Positions 63,501-64,000 of a DNA stretch of 64,000 nucleotides are shown in pieces; position 1 is the first letter of the stretch; each line of letters opens with the position of its first letter. The notes beneath the pieces were generated by a model. The model was not told where the DNA came from, did not search any database, and worked only from the letters and a program-made list of their open reading frames with translations. This DNA comes from Tumebacillus avium (lineage in GTDB: Bacteria > Bacillota > Bacilli > Tumebacillales > Tumebacillaceae), in the NCBI RefSeq assembly GCF_002162355.1, contig NZ_CP021434.1, positions 4,952,001 to 5,016,000 on the forward strand, read 5' to 3'. A program made the translations under genes and the position numbers.

Positions 63501-63951
63501 CTGCTTGAGCGATTTCCTGCGCCCGGTGGAAAGCGGCGAGCTGGACCACGTCGGCTTCCTCGTTGTGACGGCAGGCCAAGGCATCCACGAGCTGTCGACG
63601 AAGTGGAAAGAGGAAGGCAACTACCTCCGTTCGCACTCCCTGCAAGCGTTGGCACTGGAGCTCGCCGAGGCATTTGCCGAGCGCGTCCACCACATCATGC
63701 GCGACGCCTGGGGCTTCCCCGATGCGCCCAACATGACGATGAACGAGCGTTTCGGTGCCCGCTACCAAGGCATCCGCGTCTCCTTCGGCTACCCGGCCTG
63801 CCCGAACCTCGACGACCAGGCGCAGCTGTTCCGCCTGCTGAAGCCGCAAGACATCGGGGTAGAGCTCACCGACGGCTTCATGATGGACCCGGAAGCGTCC
63901 GTGTCGGCGATGGTGTTCTCGCATCCGCAGGCAAGATATTTTAATGTGTAA
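60520..63951 (+). CDS. metH: Cobalamin-dependent methionine synthase
   Basis: Transfers the methyl group of 5-methyltetrahydrofolate to homocysteine through cobalamin; 1143 residues. The homocysteine domain (1-320) has zinc Cys in GLNCATG and GGCCGTTP. The pterin domain (345-610) contains GERTNVLGSRKFRN. The cobalamin cap and Rossmann domains (630-860) have the axial His722 in GDVHDIGKN. The activation domain (about 885-1140) ends with RFSFGYPACPN-type RVSFGYPACPN, and binds SAM. All four domains are present. The ATG at 60520 is 13-14 bases after GAGGAGG, a long spacing. It is controlled by the SAM-I riboswitch; no other met gene is visible. Confidence 0.97.
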   Translation: MTRVPIQTQLSRKILILDGAMGTMLQQENLTPADFGGEELDGCNENLVLTRPDVIQKIHEAYLAAGADIIETNTFGATSLVLAEYDLSHKTEEINFEAVRLARAAADNYSTPDWPRYVAGALGPTTKSLSVTGGVTFDELVETYYVQARALVQAGADVLLLETIQDTLNVKAASIGIRQAFQDLQQEIPVMISGTIEPMGTTLAGQNIESFYVSLEHLQPISIGLNCATGPEFMRDHLRSLSELAQCGVSCYPNAGLPDEDGHYHETPQGLAKKLRGFAEQGWLNVAGGCCGTTPDHIRAIHEALQDVAPRAAQQHHAPAVSGIEAVFIEPDNRPLIVGERTNVLGSRKFRNLIVDGKYEEASEIARAQVKKGAQVIDVCLQDPDRDEHQDMSAFLNFVTKKVKTPLMIDSTDPTVFDLALKYSQGKAILNSINLEDGEEKFAEVVPLIKKYGAAVVVGTIDEQGMAVTRERKVEVAKRSYDLLVGKYGLNPQDLIFDPLVFPCGTGDEQYIGSAPETIEGIRLIKEALPECQTILGISNVSFGLPGAGREVLNAVFLYHCTKAGLDYAIVNSEKLERYASIPEEERRLAEDLLFHIDDEKLAEFTAFYREKKVVDTVAVSNMTLEERLANYVVEGSKEGLIPDLEEALTKYPPLEIINGPLMTGMEEVGRLFNLNELIVAEVLQSAEVMKAAVAHLEPFMEKQEGSRKGKILLATVKGDVHDIGKNLVEIILSNNGFHVVNLGIKVPPEQLIKAAREERPDAIGLSGLLVKSAQQMVITAQDLRAAGIDVPLLVGGAALTRKFTSNRIAPEYQGLVLFAKDAMDGLDIANRLNKPEERELLAAKQREAALAQSAETVQEAAVTVSTEPVRSAITHEHPQIAAPDFERHVLRDYPISHLQPYLNLRMLLGKHLGLKGNVEQLLKDGDPKATELLAVVDELLELAKTDGIIRPQGMYRFFPAQSAGDEILIYDPQDTGKVLERFTFPRQQQAPHLCLSDFLRPVESGELDHVGFLVVTAGQGIHELSTKWKEEGNYLRSHSLQALALELAEAFAERVHHIMRDAWGFPDAPNMTMNERFGARYQGIRVSFGYPACPNLDDQAQLFRLLKPQDIGVELTDGFMMDPEASVSAMVFSHPQARYFNV

Positions 63952-64000
63952 TGAAGAAAACCCACACCTCTGCGCATATCTATTAATCCAAATGAAAAAA

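Noticed and set aside
60520..63951. Long minus-strand frames opposite metH
   Set aside because: Same shadow effect of GC-rich codon use; the plus strand has complete MetH domains.
1..64000. CRISPR arrays, tRNA or rRNA genes, insertion sequences, phage genes
   Set aside because: None seen by reading: no regular spacer repeats, no tRNA-like clover pattern noticed, no transposase or integrase motifs.

Overview
The window looks like chromosomal DNA of a GC-rich, endospore-forming Bacillales. It carries sigK with its pro-sequence, yunB, a SpoVB-like flippase, codY, cymR, rarA, hemZ, ireB, mltG and a B. subtilis yrr-like gene order. This content fits Alicyclobacillaceae such as Tumebacillus, but that placement is inferred from gene content and not from a database search.

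Layout. Positions 1-15354 hold four co-directional NRPS genes on the minus strand, read right to left: half-C-A-T-C-A-T, C-A-T, C-A-T and C-A (the last cut by the window edge). A consensus promoter precedes them. A MFS exporter and an ArsR-type regulator lie just upstream and are plausible export and control functions. Positions 17.5-19 kb hold a GIN-domain protein and sigK. Positions 19-26 kb are a yrr-like housekeeping block on the minus strand: a pbpI-like PBP, udk, trmR, mltG, DUF1292, ruvX, ireB and an AI-2E-family protein. Positions 26-33 kb hold a menaquinone-type prenyltransferase, DUF116, a LysM protein with a damaged GH18-like active site, a TlpA/peroxiredoxin pair and a cluster of small proteins. 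Positions 33-40 kb carry a cysteine desulfurase, cymR, yczE-like, rarA, two tandem threonine-aldolase paralogues and map. A 6S-like RNA precedes aspS, and hisS-aspS sits behind a T-box leader. Positions 43.8-53 kb hold a second MFS protein, the flippase, hemZ, an SH3/amidase_3 hydrolase, codY and a CPBP protease. Positions 53-64 kb contain selA-selD, hemL, trx, an Nfu protein, an HD hydrolase, yunB and metH behind a SAM-I riboswitch.

Most notable points. (1) SelD is itself a selenoprotein: an in-frame TGA sits at its catalytic position, so ordinary gene calling would lose its N-terminus. (2) The NRPS assembly line starts with a C-terminal half of a condensation domain and contains two near-identical A-T cassettes. 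(3) The hisS-aspS T-box carries GACAC where the specifier should be, which overlaps an Asp and a His codon. (4) A 193-nt rod-like RNA precedes aspS, the location of 6S RNA in Bacillus. (5) The GH18-like LysM protein has Pro in place of the catalytic Glu. (6) Several small genes with strong ribosome binding sites are present, including two shorter than 60 codons.
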